Source: Sphingobium sp. SCG-1
Lineage (GTDB): Bacteria > Pseudomonadota > Alphaproteobacteria > Sphingomonadales > Sphingomonadaceae
DNA: 64,000 nucleotides
Reading direction: 5' to 3'
Assembly: GCF_002953135.1 (NCBI RefSeq)
Contig: NZ_CP026372.1
Span: 2,418,001-2,482,000 of the forward strand
Made by a program: the position numbers and the translations under genes. The notes under the pieces are model-generated. The model was not told where the DNA came from. It did not search any database and saw only the letters and a program-made list of their open reading frames with translations. The first letter of the stretch is position 1, and each line of letters opens with the position of its first letter. Positions 24,902 through 33,966 of the stretch are shown one piece after another.

Positions 24902-25956
24902 ACCAGTTCGAATTCGTGCAGCCGTCGACGGCTGCGGATGCGATCGGCGCGGGCCTCACCCCCGGCGCGGCCTATCTCGGGGCGGGCACCAACCTGCTGG
25001 ACCTGATGAAGGGCGGCATCGCTACGCCGCAGAAGATTGTGGACATCACCAGGTTGCCCGGTCTCGAGCAGATCGAAACCCTTGCCAATGGCGACGTTCG
25101 AATTGGTGCGCTGGTGCGTAATGCTGATCTTGCGCACGACACAGCGTTTTCTGCTCAATTCCCGGCAGTCGCCGAAGCGCTGCTCTCGGGCGCGTCGCCC
25201 CAGTTGCGTAATGCAGCCACAGTTGGGGGTAATTTGCTCCAGCGCACCCGATGCCGATATTTCTTCGACACCGCGGCAGCGTGCAACAAACGCGTGCCTG
25301 ACACCGGCTGCGACGCGCATGGTGGCGACAACCGCTCGCACGCCGTACTCGGCTGGAGTGAAGCCTGTATCGCCACGCATCCGTCGGATTTCTGTGTGGC
25401 GCTTGCTGCATTGGACGCGATTGTTGAGGTAGAGGGGCCAGGCGGTGGCCGTGAGTTCCCGCTGGTCGATCTTCATCGGCTTCCCGGATCGACCCCGTGG
25501 GAGGAAACCATATTGGCGCAGGGCGACCTGGTCGTGGCGATCCGCTTGCCTCATGCATCGAGAGCCTTCAGCACGCATTCCCGCTACATCAAGGTTCGCG
25601 AGCGCACGTCTTACGCCTTTGCGCTGGTATCGGCGGCCGCGGCGCTCGTTATCGTGGACGGCAAGATCAGCAGGGCGCGACTGGCCTTCGGCGGCCTTGC
25701 AGCGAAGCCATGGCGGGCCGAAGCGGCGGAAGCGCTGCTCGTTGGCGCAACCCCTGACCGCGCGACTTTTGAAAGTGCGGCCAAGGCCGCATTGGCCGAC
25801 GCCGCGCCTTCTGGCGACAACGAGTACAAGATCGCGTTGGCGGTCAGGATCGCAGTGCGGACGCTGCTCCGCGCCGCAGCCGGAACGCCCGACCGGCTGC
25901 CTGCGCTCCCGGCGTCCCCCTTCGCCGCCTTAGCCGGAGAAATCCACCATGACTGA
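24898..25956 (+). CDS. Molybdenum hydroxylase FAD subunit (PaoB/YagS-like)
   Basis: A 352-residue FAD-binding subunit starting at ATG 24898, overlapping the previous stop. It has AAYLGAGTNLLDLMK in the FAD pyrophosphate loop and LRNAATVGGNLLQRTRC. It then carries the Cys-containing insertion typical of PaoB (RCRYFFD, ACNKR, TGCDAH, EACIATHPSDF), which binds an extra [4Fe-4S] cluster. The C-terminal CO-dehydrogenase flavoprotein domain follows. The insertion distinguishes it from xanthine dehydrogenase XdhB. It transfers electrons to an acceptor such as ferredoxin or O2. Confidence 0.93.
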   Translation: MNQFEFVQPSTAADAIGAGLTPGAAYLGAGTNLLDLMKGGIATPQKIVDITRLPGLEQIETLANGDVRIGALVRNADLAHDTAFSAQFPAVAEALLSGASPQLRNAATVGGNLLQRTRCRYFFDTAAACNKRVPDTGCDAHGGDNRSHAVLGWSEACIATHPSDFCVALAALDAIVEVEGPGGGREFPLVDLHRLPGSTPWEETILAQGDLVVAIRLPHASRAFSTHSRYIKVRERTSYAFALVSAAAALVIVDGKISRARLAFGGLAAKPWRAEAAEALLVGATPDRATFESAAKAALADAAPSGDNEYKIALAVRIAVRTLLRAAAGTPDRLPALPASPFAALAGEIHHD

Positions 25957-28213
25957 TATCGACCAGGGTTTCATGTCCACCCAGCAGCGGCACGGCTCTA
26001 ACATCGGACAGCCGATGACCCGGCGTGAGGGCGTGCTGAAGGTGACGGGGAGCGCTCCCTATGCCGCCGATCGTCACCCGGCAAATCTGCTGCACGCCGT
26101 CATGGCGGTCAGTAGTATCGCGAATGGACGAGTTGTTTCTCTCAATGTCGCTGCGGCCAAGGCGCACGAGGGTGTGGTCGACGTCATGACGTCAGCGAAC
26201 AGGCCCCCGTTGGCTCAGGACCCGGACGAAAAATCCCACCCGTTCATGTTCCGTATGGATCTGCTGCAAAACGACCGGGTGCGGTACGACCGCCAGCCTA
26301 TTGCCGTGGTGATCGCGACATCGCTTGAGGCCGCGACTGAGGCCGCCGCATTGCTATCGCCGGTCTATGAGGCGGAAGCGCCGCTCGTAGGACTGGATGC
26401 CAGCGAGGCGTTCGTGCCGCAGGCTGTTGGCGTCGGCAATCCCGCCAGTCACAACCTTGGTGATGTGGCGGAGGGCCTCTCCACTGCGGAAGTGCTGGTG
26501 GAGGCTGTTTACGAGACGCCCACCCAATATCACAATGCCATGGAGCCACATGCGATCGTAGCCGCATGGGATGGCGACTCCCTGTCGATCGACACGCCCA
26601 GTCAGGGTATGGCGCTGGCGCAGGGACGCCTCGCCGGATTGTTTGGGGTCGCCCCAGAGAACATCCACATCCGCAGCCCATATCTGGGCGGGGGCTTCGG
26701 GTCGAAAGGCTTGGTGGCGGGACCGCAGGTGCTTGGCATTCTCGCAGCGAAACTGGTCGGCCGTCCAGTCAAACTCGTCCTGCGACGGGAACATATGTAC
26801 GGGCCGGTCAGCCACCGGGCGCCGACGCGTCAGACCTTGCGCATCGGCGCGGACAAGGTGGGCCGGATAGTTGGCTTGTCGCATCATGCGCGGACCGTCT
26901 CCAGCACATTTGACGACTTTTTCGAGCCGTCGGCCGATGCTTCGCACACCCTCTATGCCAGCCCGGCCATTGCGACCAGTCACGAAGCGCTTCGCGTTCA
27001 TTCGGGGACGCCCGGTTTCATGCGCGCGCCGGGAGAGGCCAGCGGATCGATCGCCCTGGAATGCGCCATAGACGAAGCGGCTTATGCCTGCGGCATGGAC
27101 CCGCTCGCTTTTCGCCTCGCGAACTATGCCGAGGTAGAGCCGATATCCGGCAAGCCGTTTTCCTCCAAAGCGCTGCGGGAGTGCTACGCGCGAGCGGCGG
27201 AGCAGTTCGGTTGGGAGCGTCGCAGCCTTGCGCCCCGAACGATGCGTGACGCGGATGGCCTGTTGGTTGGCTGGGGAATGGGCACGGCAACCTTCCCCGT
27301 GGTTATGTTTGAAGGACATGCCCGCGCAATCCTGCGGGATGATGGCCAAGGCGTTGTTGAGACTGGCGCGCATGATATGGGGCAGGGGGCGTGGACCGCC
27401 TTCGCGCAGATTGCGGCCGACAGCCTCGCTCTCGACATGGCGCAGACGGAGTTCCGTTCCGGAACGTCTGACTTGCCTGATGCGGGAATCGCAGGCGGTT
27501 CAGGACACACCGCAACTGTGGGTGCGGCGATAAAAGCGGCAGGCGATGATGTTATCGCGCAACTCTCGGCGCTTGCGACCAATGACCGCGCCTCGGCGCT
27601 CTACGGGGCCGGCAATTCGGGTACATTCGCGCATGCCGGGCGTCTGCATCGCCGAGATGACGAGACGATCAGCGAACCTTATGCGGACATCCTGCGTCGG
27701 GCAGGCAAGGCCCAGATCGAGGGGAAAGGAACGGGCCGCGCTGATGCTGCCGCCCAAAACGAATATGCTATGCATGCCCATGGAGCGGTCTTTGCCGAAG
27801 TGAAGGTCGATCCTGATCTAGGCCAAGTGCGTGCAACGCGCGTGGTCGGCGCATTCGCGGCGGGCCGCATCATCAATCCGCGCATGGTGCAGAGCCAGCT
27901 TTATGGCGGCATGATCTGGGGCGTGTCGTTCGCGCTGCACGAAGAAGCAGTGGTGGATGCGCGATCCGGACGTGTGATGAATGCCGATCTTGGTGATTAC
28001 CATATTCCGGTCAATGCCGACGTGCCTGCCATCGAATGCATCATGGTCCACGAAGACGATCCTCATGTGAACGCGCTCGGCATCAAAGGCGTCGGAGAGA
28101 TCGGTGTCACTGGGACAGGTGGAGCGGTCGCAAATGCCTATTGGCACGCGACCGGCATACGCCCGCGCCATTTCCCCATCGGACCGCACGTGTTGGTGAG
28201 CAGCCCCGCCTGA
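25949..28213 (+). CDS. Molybdenum hydroxylase catalytic subunit (PaoC/YagR-like)
   Basis: A 754-residue molybdopterin-binding subunit with xanthine-dehydrogenase-type domains. The N-terminal domain starts MTRREGVLKVTGSAPYAADR. GGGFGSKG (about 250) binds the molybdenum cofactor, with GFMRAPGEASG further along. The active-site Glu lies in KGVGEIGVTGTGGA near the C-terminus. It hydroxylates aldehydes or N-heterocycles using water. It overlaps the FAD-subunit gene by 8 bases, and no XdhC/PaoD cofactor-insertion chaperone follows in this window, so that gene must lie elsewhere. A hairpin terminates the operon. Confidence 0.93.
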   Translation: MTDIDQGFMSTQQRHGSNIGQPMTRREGVLKVTGSAPYAADRHPANLLHAVMAVSSIANGRVVSLNVAAAKAHEGVVDVMTSANRPPLAQDPDEKSHPFMFRMDLLQNDRVRYDRQPIAVVIATSLEAATEAAALLSPVYEAEAPLVGLDASEAFVPQAVGVGNPASHNLGDVAEGLSTAEVLVEAVYETPTQYHNAMEPHAIVAAWDGDSLSIDTPSQGMALAQGRLAGLFGVAPENIHIRSPYLGGGFGSKGLVAGPQVLGILAAKLVGRPVKLVLRREHMYGPVSHRAPTRQTLRIGADKVGRIVGLSHHARTVSSTFDDFFEPSADASHTLYASPAIATSHEALRVHSGTPGFMRAPGEASGSIALECAIDEAAYACGMDPLAFRLANYAEVEPISGKPFSSKALRECYARAAEQFGWERRSLAPRTMRDADGLLVGWGMGTATFPVVMFEGHARAILRDDGQGVVETGAHDMGQGAWTAFAQIAADSLALDMAQTEFRSGTSDLPDAGIAGGSGHTATVGAAIKAAGDDVIAQLSALATNDRASALYGAGNSGTFAHAGRLHRRDDETISEPYADILRRAGKAQIEGKGTGRADAAAQNEYAMHAHGAVFAEVKVDPDLGQVRATRVVGAFAAGRIINPRMVQSQLYGGMIWGVSFALHEEAVVDARSGRVMNADLGDYHIPVNADVPAIECIMVHEDDPHVNALGIKGVGEIGVTGTGGAVANAYWHATGIRPRHFPIGPHVLVSSPA

Positions 28214-28233
28214 TTATGGAGTACTGAACTACA

Positions 28234-28262
28234 GCGGCTGAGGCAGCAAATGCCTTAGCCGC
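28234..28262. terminator. Strong hairpin between convergent operons
   Basis: GCGGCTGAGGCA and TGCCTTAGCCGC form a 12-bp stem with a single G-U-type mismatch and a 5-base loop. It lies 20 bases after the molybdenum hydroxylase stop and overlaps the GH3 stop codon at 28255-28257, so it can serve both transcripts. Confidence 0.7.
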
Positions 28263-30723
28263 ACTGGTTCATGGGCATACTCACATAATCCAACTTGACG
28301 TCCGAGATCGCGAGATCAAGCGCACCGTTCGCTTCGACAAAGAAGGGTGCGGTGATGGCGCGCATATCGGCACCCCTTGCGGCAAAACATTGCAGCGGGA
28401 TTGCCAATCGCGACCATTGCCCCGGCTGTGCCGCGCCCAAAGCTTTGTCGATCGGGACAAAGCTCGTCTTGTCGTTGTTGGCAAGACCGACCTTCACCGT
28501 ACCCGCTGGCTTCGCAGCCAGGCGATATTCGATAACCAGACTGATTTCGCCATTGCTCTCACGCGAAAGGTCAATCGCGCGGGGCGCGGTGATGGCAATA
28601 TGGCCGCTGCCCTTGCCGCTCCAGACGAAGCGGCGCGCGTCTTCCTGCGCCCGGCGGTCTATACCCGATTGCATGACGGTTTGCGTCTCGAAGGCCCAGC
28701 CGGGCGGCGTTCTGCCCTGTCCGTAAAAGATGCCCGTCGTGGCCTCGGCCATGCCTGCGGGCCGGTTTTCGTCCAGGCGGCCAACCTTGCCTGGCGCTGC
28801 GTAGCTCAGACCATATCCGAACGCGAACAGCGGATCATAACCCGGATCGCGGCGATTAAGCACATACTGGTCGGGCCGCTTGGGCCAGGAAAAGCTGAGC
28901 TTCCCCTTGAAATCATGGTTCACTGAGCCATCCTGCTTTGTGAACAGCACGTCCGCGACGCCGCCGCCTTCGCTACCCGGCAGGAACGCCGCGACGAAGG
29001 CATCCGACGCGTTCATTTCCGCGTTCACCCATAACGGGCGGCCCGACAGGAATACGGCGACCACCGGGATGCCTGCCGCCTTTAGTGACTTGAGCATCGC
29101 AAGGTCGGCTTTGTCGCCGGGGCTGTATTCTAGATTGGGAACGTCGCCCTTGAATTCGGCGTAAGGCTTTTCGCCGAAGACGACGATGGCGGCGTCTGGC
29201 TTTTTCGTGAACTTGCCGTCTGGCGCGTAGCTGGCAGTGCCGCCCGATGCCTTAACCGTTTCCTCGATCCCCTTCCAGATCGACTGCGCATTCGGAAAGG
29301 CGCTGTTGGGCAGATCAGCGCCTTGCCAGGTTATCGACCAGCCGCCTGCCGGCTGGCTGATGCTGTCCGCTGCTGCTCCCGCGACAAGAATATTGGCGCT
29401 GGGCTTCAACGGCAGCACACCTTCGTTCTTCAGCAGAACCATCGATTCACGCACCGCCTGCCTCGCAAGCGCGCGATGAGCGGGGGAGGCGATGACATCG
29501 AACTTACCTGCCGCATCGCGGGACGAGGGGCGTCCACGATCGAACGTGCCTGAACGCAGCTTGACCCTTAAAATACGGCGCACCGCGTCATCCAGCCGAG
29601 CCGCCGAAATGACGCCGCTTTTCGCTTCATTCAGCGTGTTATCGTAAAGCTGCTTCCAGCCGGGACCGGAATACATGAACATGTCCAGCCCAGCATTGAT
29701 CGCCTGCGGGCAGTCCTCGTTGGAGCAGCCCTTAACCTGACCATGACTGTTCCAGTCGCCGATCACGAAGCCATCGAAACCCATGCGATCCTTCAGTACA
29801 TCCGTGAGCAAGCTCTTGTTGCCGCTCATCTTCTCGCCGTTCCAGCTTGAGAAGCTGGCCATGACCGATTGCGTACCGGCCTCGATAGCAGCCGGATAGC
29901 CGCCCAAATGCACGTCGCGCAGTACCTGTTCGGAAACGCGCGTGTCGCCCTGATCGCGACCGCCGGTGCCGCCGTCGCCGAGGAAGTGCTTGGTGGTGGC
30001 GATCAGGTGCGTGGGGCTTAGGAAATCGCGGGTGCCGACTTTGCCTTGCACGCCCTCGATCATTGCGCCCGCATAGTCGGCGGCGATCTGCGGCTCCTCC
30101 GAATAGCTCTCATAGGTGCGGCCCCAGCGGTCGTCCTGCACTACGGCCAATGTCGGCGCGAAGGTCCAGTCGAGCCCCGCTGCTGCGGTCTCCAGTGCCG
30201 TCGCTTCGCCGATCTTGCGGATCAGGTCGCGGTTGCGGGCGGCGCCCAAGCCGATATTGTGGGGGAAGAGCGTCGCGCCGACGATATTGTTGTTACCGTG
30301 GACGGAATCGGTGCCCCAGATGATCGGTATCTTGGGCGCTTTGTCAGCGCGAGCCATAGATGCATCATAGAACTCGTCGGCCAGCTTCAGCCATTTGGCG
30401 GGCGATGCATATTCATCGTCATAGGGGCCGGAATTACCGCCGTTCAGGACCGAGCCGATCTTGTAGGTGACGACATCGGCGGGCTTTATGGAGCCGATAT
30501 CGACTTGAATGATCTGCCCAACCTTGTCCTCTATCGACATAGCCTTCAGCAAGGCGTCGATCCGCTTCTCCACTTTGGCATCCCGCTGCGGCTGTGCCTT
30601 CAAGGCGGGCCATAGCTCTGGATGCGCGACAGGCGAAAGTTCGGGCGCTTGCGCCACGACCGGGGCGGAGATCAGCATCGCGGCCATAGCGAACAGCGAT
30701 GTGCGGGAAGAAAATTGGCTCAT
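28255..30723 (-). CDS. GH3 beta-glucosidase with C-terminal ExoP-type domain
   Basis: An 822-residue secreted or periplasmic glycoside hydrolase family 3 enzyme. The signal peptide (about 1-25) ends VVAQA. The (beta/alpha)8 domain contains RIDALLKAMSIEDKVGQIIQ, HFLGDGGTGGRDQG and the catalytic nucleophile Asp in GFVIGDWNSHG. The second domain carries VLLKNEGVLPLKP and FAFGYGLSY. From about residue 690 a galactose-binding-like ExoP C-terminal domain follows. It hydrolyses beta-glucosides such as cello-oligosaccharides; the exact linkage is unknown. It is the last gene of the minus-strand TonB receptor locus, nine bases after the antiporter gene. Confidence 0.92.
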   Translation of the reverse strand: MSQFSSRTSLFAMAAMLISAPVVAQAPELSPVAHPELWPALKAQPQRDAKVEKRIDALLKAMSIEDKVGQIIQVDIGSIKPADVVTYKIGSVLNGGNSGPYDDEYASPAKWLKLADEFYDASMARADKAPKIPIIWGTDSVHGNNNIVGATLFPHNIGLGAARNRDLIRKIGEATALETAAAGLDWTFAPTLAVVQDDRWGRTYESYSEEPQIAADYAGAMIEGVQGKVGTRDFLSPTHLIATTKHFLGDGGTGGRDQGDTRVSEQVLRDVHLGGYPAAIEAGTQSVMASFSSWNGEKMSGNKSLLTDVLKDRMGFDGFVIGDWNSHGQVKGCSNEDCPQAINAGLDMFMYSGPGWKQLYDNTLNEAKSGVISAARLDDAVRRILRVKLRSGTFDRGRPSSRDAAGKFDVIASPAHRALARQAVRESMVLLKNEGVLPLKPSANILVAGAAADSISQPAGGWSITWQGADLPNSAFPNAQSIWKGIEETVKASGGTASYAPDGKFTKKPDAAIVVFGEKPYAEFKGDVPNLEYSPGDKADLAMLKSLKAAGIPVVAVFLSGRPLWVNAEMNASDAFVAAFLPGSEGGGVADVLFTKQDGSVNHDFKGKLSFSWPKRPDQYVLNRRDPGYDPLFAFGYGLSYAAPGKVGRLDENRPAGMAEATTGIFYGQGRTPPGWAFETQTVMQSGIDRRAQEDARRFVWSGKGSGHIAITAPRAIDLSRESNGEISLVIEYRLAAKPAGTVKVGLANNDKTSFVPIDKALGAAQPGQWSRLAIPLQCFAARGADMRAITAPFFVEANGALDLAISDVKLDYVSMPMNQCG

Positions 30724-30731
30724 ATCGTCTC

Positions 30732-32120
30732 CTAGGCCTGGCCTGCTTCGGCATCGGCTCGTCTGAGTGTGAAATTGGAGGTTGTGCGCAGGACGCGCAG
30801 GATGGGGCCGGTCATGACTGTCGTAACGACGGCCATCACGACAAGGATGGTGAACATCGACTTCGGCAGGAAGCCCAAATCGTAGCCAATGTTAAGAACG
30901 ATCAGTTCCATCAGCGCCCGCGTATTCATCAAGGTGCCGAGCAACATGCTGTCGTGATGAGGCAAGCCATTTGCGCGACCAGCGAGATAGACCGGCACTA
31001 TCTTTGCGACGATGGCAAGGACACAGACGATGGCGAGCCATTGCAGTTCGGTAGCGCTGGTTAACCCGAGGAGATCGGTGCGCAGGCCTGTGAAGGTGAA
31101 GAAAATCGGCAGGAAGAAGACAAGCACGAACTGCCCGACTTGATGGTGCCAGGCATCCACAAGCGCGCGATGCTTATGAAACAGCAGGCCAGCGGCAAAA
31201 CCGCCGAAGATAGCGAAGATACCAAGGGAGTAAGTGCAAATTGCGAGCGCGAACATGATCGCCAGGAGGATCGCGATCAGGTTCGGCTGCAGCCTGCCAT
31301 CTACTATGGGGAAGCGCGCAACCAGCCACTCTGCCAGAGGCACGCCGACAAAACGAAGCGCCGTCACGAACAGCAACAGCCCGCCGAGGTGGAGTAGCAG
31401 ATACGCCCCGGACAACTGCGCGGTGGCAAACGCCGAAATGCAGGCGAGCAGCACCCACCCCACGACATCGTTTATCGCCGCAGCGGAAATAGCGATGATG
31501 CCGACATCGGTACGCATCATCCCATATTCGCTGAGGATGCGGCCCAGGATCGGTACGGCGGTGATCGCAACGGCTACGCCGCAGAACAAACTGTAGACAA
31601 GCGGGTCGATACCGGGCGCCAACGTCGCGGCGGACAGACGACCTATCGCCACGCCGATGGCCAGCGGCGCCAGGATCGATGTCGCGGCGACGAACAAGGT
31701 GGTGTTCCGCAGGCGCGGAACGCGGAGCCGCCCAAATTCGAATTCGCTGCCGATCTGAAACATCAGCAGGATGAGCCCGATCTGACTAAGGACGGTTATG
31801 GACGGCTCCGGCCGCGATCCGAAGAGCGTCAACGATGCTTGCGGGAACAGATGACCGAAAAGGGACGGGCCGAGGAGTAGCCCTGCAACGATCTCACCGA
31901 CGACGCCGGGTTGACCTATTTTGCGAAACAGGCCGTGCATCAGCCGGGCAGCCCCGATCATGACGATCAACTGGAGGAGCACCGTGAAAAGGAGATGCTC
32001 GGTCTGATGGATCGAGGCCGTCATGCTGGCATCAGACGATGGTAGGGCCAGTGGCCAGTCGGGTGGCTTGGTCGCGAAAAGACTGAACACCAAGATCGGA
32101 GCATAAACGATCACAGGCAA
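30732..32120 (-). CDS. Cation:proton antiporter (CPA2/KefB-like)
   Basis: About 462 residues with roughly twelve membrane segments of the Na+/H+ exchanger family: GQPGVVGEIVAGLLLGPS (about 68-85), GLILLMFQIGSEFEF, AISAAAINDVVGWVLL with the acid pair typical of CPA2, and LMNTRALMELIVLNIG. The N-terminus is uncertain. TTG 32120 or GTG 32114 begins a hydrophobic leader, while ATG 32024 (MTASIHQ) gives the core alone. The region upstream is the scar of a GH3 gene, so the original start may have been altered. There is no TrkA-N/RCK domain. Its presence inside a sugar locus is seen in related loci, but its role there is unknown. Confidence 0.82.
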   Translation of the reverse strand: MPVIVYAPILVFSLFATKPPDWPLALPSSDASMTASIHQTEHLLFTVLLQLIVMIGAARLMHGLFRKIGQPGVVGEIVAGLLLGPSLFGHLFPQASLTLFGSRPEPSITVLSQIGLILLMFQIGSEFEFGRLRVPRLRNTTLFVAATSILAPLAIGVAIGRLSAATLAPGIDPLVYSLFCGVAVAITAVPILGRILSEYGMMRTDVGIIAISAAAINDVVGWVLLACISAFATAQLSGAYLLLHLGGLLLFVTALRFVGVPLAEWLVARFPIVDGRLQPNLIAILLAIMFALAICTYSLGIFAIFGGFAAGLLFHKHRALVDAWHHQVGQFVLVFFLPIFFTFTGLRTDLLGLTSATELQWLAIVCVLAIVAKIVPVYLAGRANGLPHHDSMLLGTLMNTRALMELIVLNIGYDLGFLPKSMFTILVVMAVVTTVMTGPILRVLRTTSNFTLRRADAEAGQA

Positions 32121-32187
32121 GATCAGCGCTGCACGCAGGTTCGATACGCCCGATATTCACCCGGCGAGAGGCGGCAGGATCGCGCCG

Positions 32188-32399
32188 CCCAGAAGGGATC
32201 ATGCTGACGGATGGCACAGGCTTGGCCAGCGGAGGGAAAGAGCCGTGAATGATCGTCACCTTTTCCTGCAACGTCATCACCGACACCAGATCGGCGGCAC
32301 GCGCTTCGGCGGAAATCGTGCGATCTCAGGAGCCGGGGCGGCCAGGCATGTGCCGAGCAACATGCCGACAAGCAAAAGGTGAAACTTGGGTATTCTCAT
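32188..32399 (-). pseudogene. Truncated GH3 beta-glucosidase remnant
   Basis: ATG 32399 overlaps the halogenase stop (ATGA) and encodes a signal peptide (MRIPKFHLLLVGMLLGTCLA). After a frame change near 32320 the other frame encodes AEARAADLVSVMTLQEKVTI and GSFPPLAKPVPSVSMIPS. This matches the first 60-70 residues of GH3 glucosidases that begin MTLEEK-HG-FPP. Homology stops near 32188 and the antiporter begins soon after, so the remaining 700 or so residues are lost. The fragment shows that the operon once held a second GH3 enzyme directly behind the halogenase. Confidence 0.7.
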
Positions 32400-33955
32400 C
32401 GAGATTGCAGGCTCGCGATTGTTTTGTGAGAGGAGTCTGCATGAAACCGGTTCAGCAGCGCGCGATGATCGGGCAAATGAGCGACGGCCCCCGCAGAGGC
32501 GGCTTTCACTCGGGCGAACGCCTCACGTGCATCCGCTGCGCCGGGATAGCGCGCGGCACCCGCTGCCAGCTTGGTCTGGAATCCCATGCCGTAGAGGATG
32601 TAGTGATAGCTCGGAGGCAGGAACGTCTCCAAGTCGACGATAAAGTCGAAGCGCGACGGCGGCCTGCTGCGCCACTGCGCCAGCATGTCGCGCAAGGCTT
32701 CGGGGATCGTGGCCGGGTCGGCATTGTCCCGCCAGTAAGCCGTGTCCGTGCGGCGCGTGATGCAATAATGCAGTTTCAGGAAGTGGACGATCCGCTCGAA
32801 CCGTCCCGCCATCGATCGGTTGAAGCTGCGCGCTGCGGCATCCAGCAGCGCGCGGTCGCCCGGTACAAGGAAATCCCCGATCATCCGCAGCGCGCTTTCG
32901 ATCAGCATGATACCGGTGGATTCCAAAGGTTCGAAGAACCCGGCGGAGAGGCCGACCGCCACGCAATTTCCGATCCACTGCCGCTCCCGATAGCCGGTCG
33001 CGAAACGCAGTTGGCGCGGCGTCAGCGCATCGCCATCCTTGCCGACGTAGCGGCGCAAGGTCGCCTCCGCTTCATCGTCCGAACAATGGCGGCTCGAATA
33101 AACATAGCCTATGCCGCGCCGTTCGGTCAGGCCGATGTCCCACGTCCATCCTGCGTCATGCGCGGTCGCCAGCGTATAGGGCCGCACCGGCGTGTCAGGG
33201 CGGGCATAAGGCACCTGCATCGCCAGCGCGCGATCATTGAACAGCGTGTCGCCGCAAGACGTAAATTCTGCCCCCAGCGTCCGCCCGATCAACAGCGCGC
33301 CGAACCCGGAGCAATCGAGGAAAAAGTCGCCTTCGATCCTTTGCTCATCGATCAGCAGCAGTGCGGCGATATCGCCATTTCCCTGCCGCTCGACCGTTGC
33401 GACCGTGCCTTCCACACGCTGGACTCCGGCCGCCACGGAGATATCGCGAAGATAATCCGCAAATCGCGCCGCGTCGAAATGATAGGCGTAATTCATCGGT
33501 CCGGAGAAATCCGGATCATCCGGTCGCTTTGGTGCGCGGCCAGCGCGGATCACTTGCTCCTGCACAGTGACAGCATCGGCCCACGACGGGCGAGTTGGGT
33601 TTGTGTCAGCAATCCAGTGCGGCAGCAGCGCTTCATCCTCGCCGCCGATCGGCAGATTGAACGGATGAAAATAGCTGTCGCTTCCGTCCGCCCAGCCTTC
33701 GAACAGCACGCCTTGCTTGAAGGTGGCATTCGCGCGGACGAGAAATTCCGCCTCGCTGATGCCAAGATTGGCGAGCGTCGAGCGAATGGTGGGGAATGTG
33801 CCTTCCCCCACGCCGATGATGCCGATCTCGCTGGATTCGACCAGCGTGACATTGGACATCTTCAGTGTGCGAGAAAGATAGGCGGCGGCCAGCCATCCGG
33901 CCGTGCCGCCGCCCAGAATGACGGCTCGACCAGGGGAGGGAGTGTCGGTCGTCAT
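32396..33955 (-). CDS. Flavin-dependent tryptophan halogenase family protein
   Basis: A 519-residue flavoprotein from ATG 33955, with AAGGA eight bases upstream and 11 bases after the TonB-receptor stop. It has the FAD motif AVILGGGTAGWLAA, the GVGEGTFPTIRS segment and the catalytic Lys region NATFKQGVLFEGW. EPLESTG forms part of the chloride/FAD site. The family WxWxIP motif appears as WTWDIG. Halogenases use reduced FAD, chloride or bromide and O2 to form hypohalous acid that reacts with the Lys. Many proteobacterial relatives lie next to TonB receptors in carbohydrate loci and have no known natural substrate, so halogenation here is inferred from motifs only. Confidence 0.85.
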   Translation of the reverse strand: MTTDTPSPGRAVILGGGTAGWLAAAYLSRTLKMSNVTLVESSEIGIIGVGEGTFPTIRSTLANLGISEAEFLVRANATFKQGVLFEGWADGSDSYFHPFNLPIGGEDEALLPHWIADTNPTRPSWADAVTVQEQVIRAGRAPKRPDDPDFSGPMNYAYHFDAARFADYLRDISVAAGVQRVEGTVATVERQGNGDIAALLLIDEQRIEGDFFLDCSGFGALLIGRTLGAEFTSCGDTLFNDRALAMQVPYARPDTPVRPYTLATAHDAGWTWDIGLTERRGIGYVYSSRHCSDDEAEATLRRYVGKDGDALTPRQLRFATGYRERQWIGNCVAVGLSAGFFEPLESTGIMLIESALRMIGDFLVPGDRALLDAAARSFNRSMAGRFERIVHFLKLHYCITRRTDTAYWRDNADPATIPEALRDMLAQWRSRPPSRFDFIVDLETFLPPSYHYILYGMGFQTKLAAGAARYPGAADAREAFARVKAASAGAVAHLPDHRALLNRFHADSSHKTIASLQSR

Positions 33956-33966
33956 CAACTTGTCCT

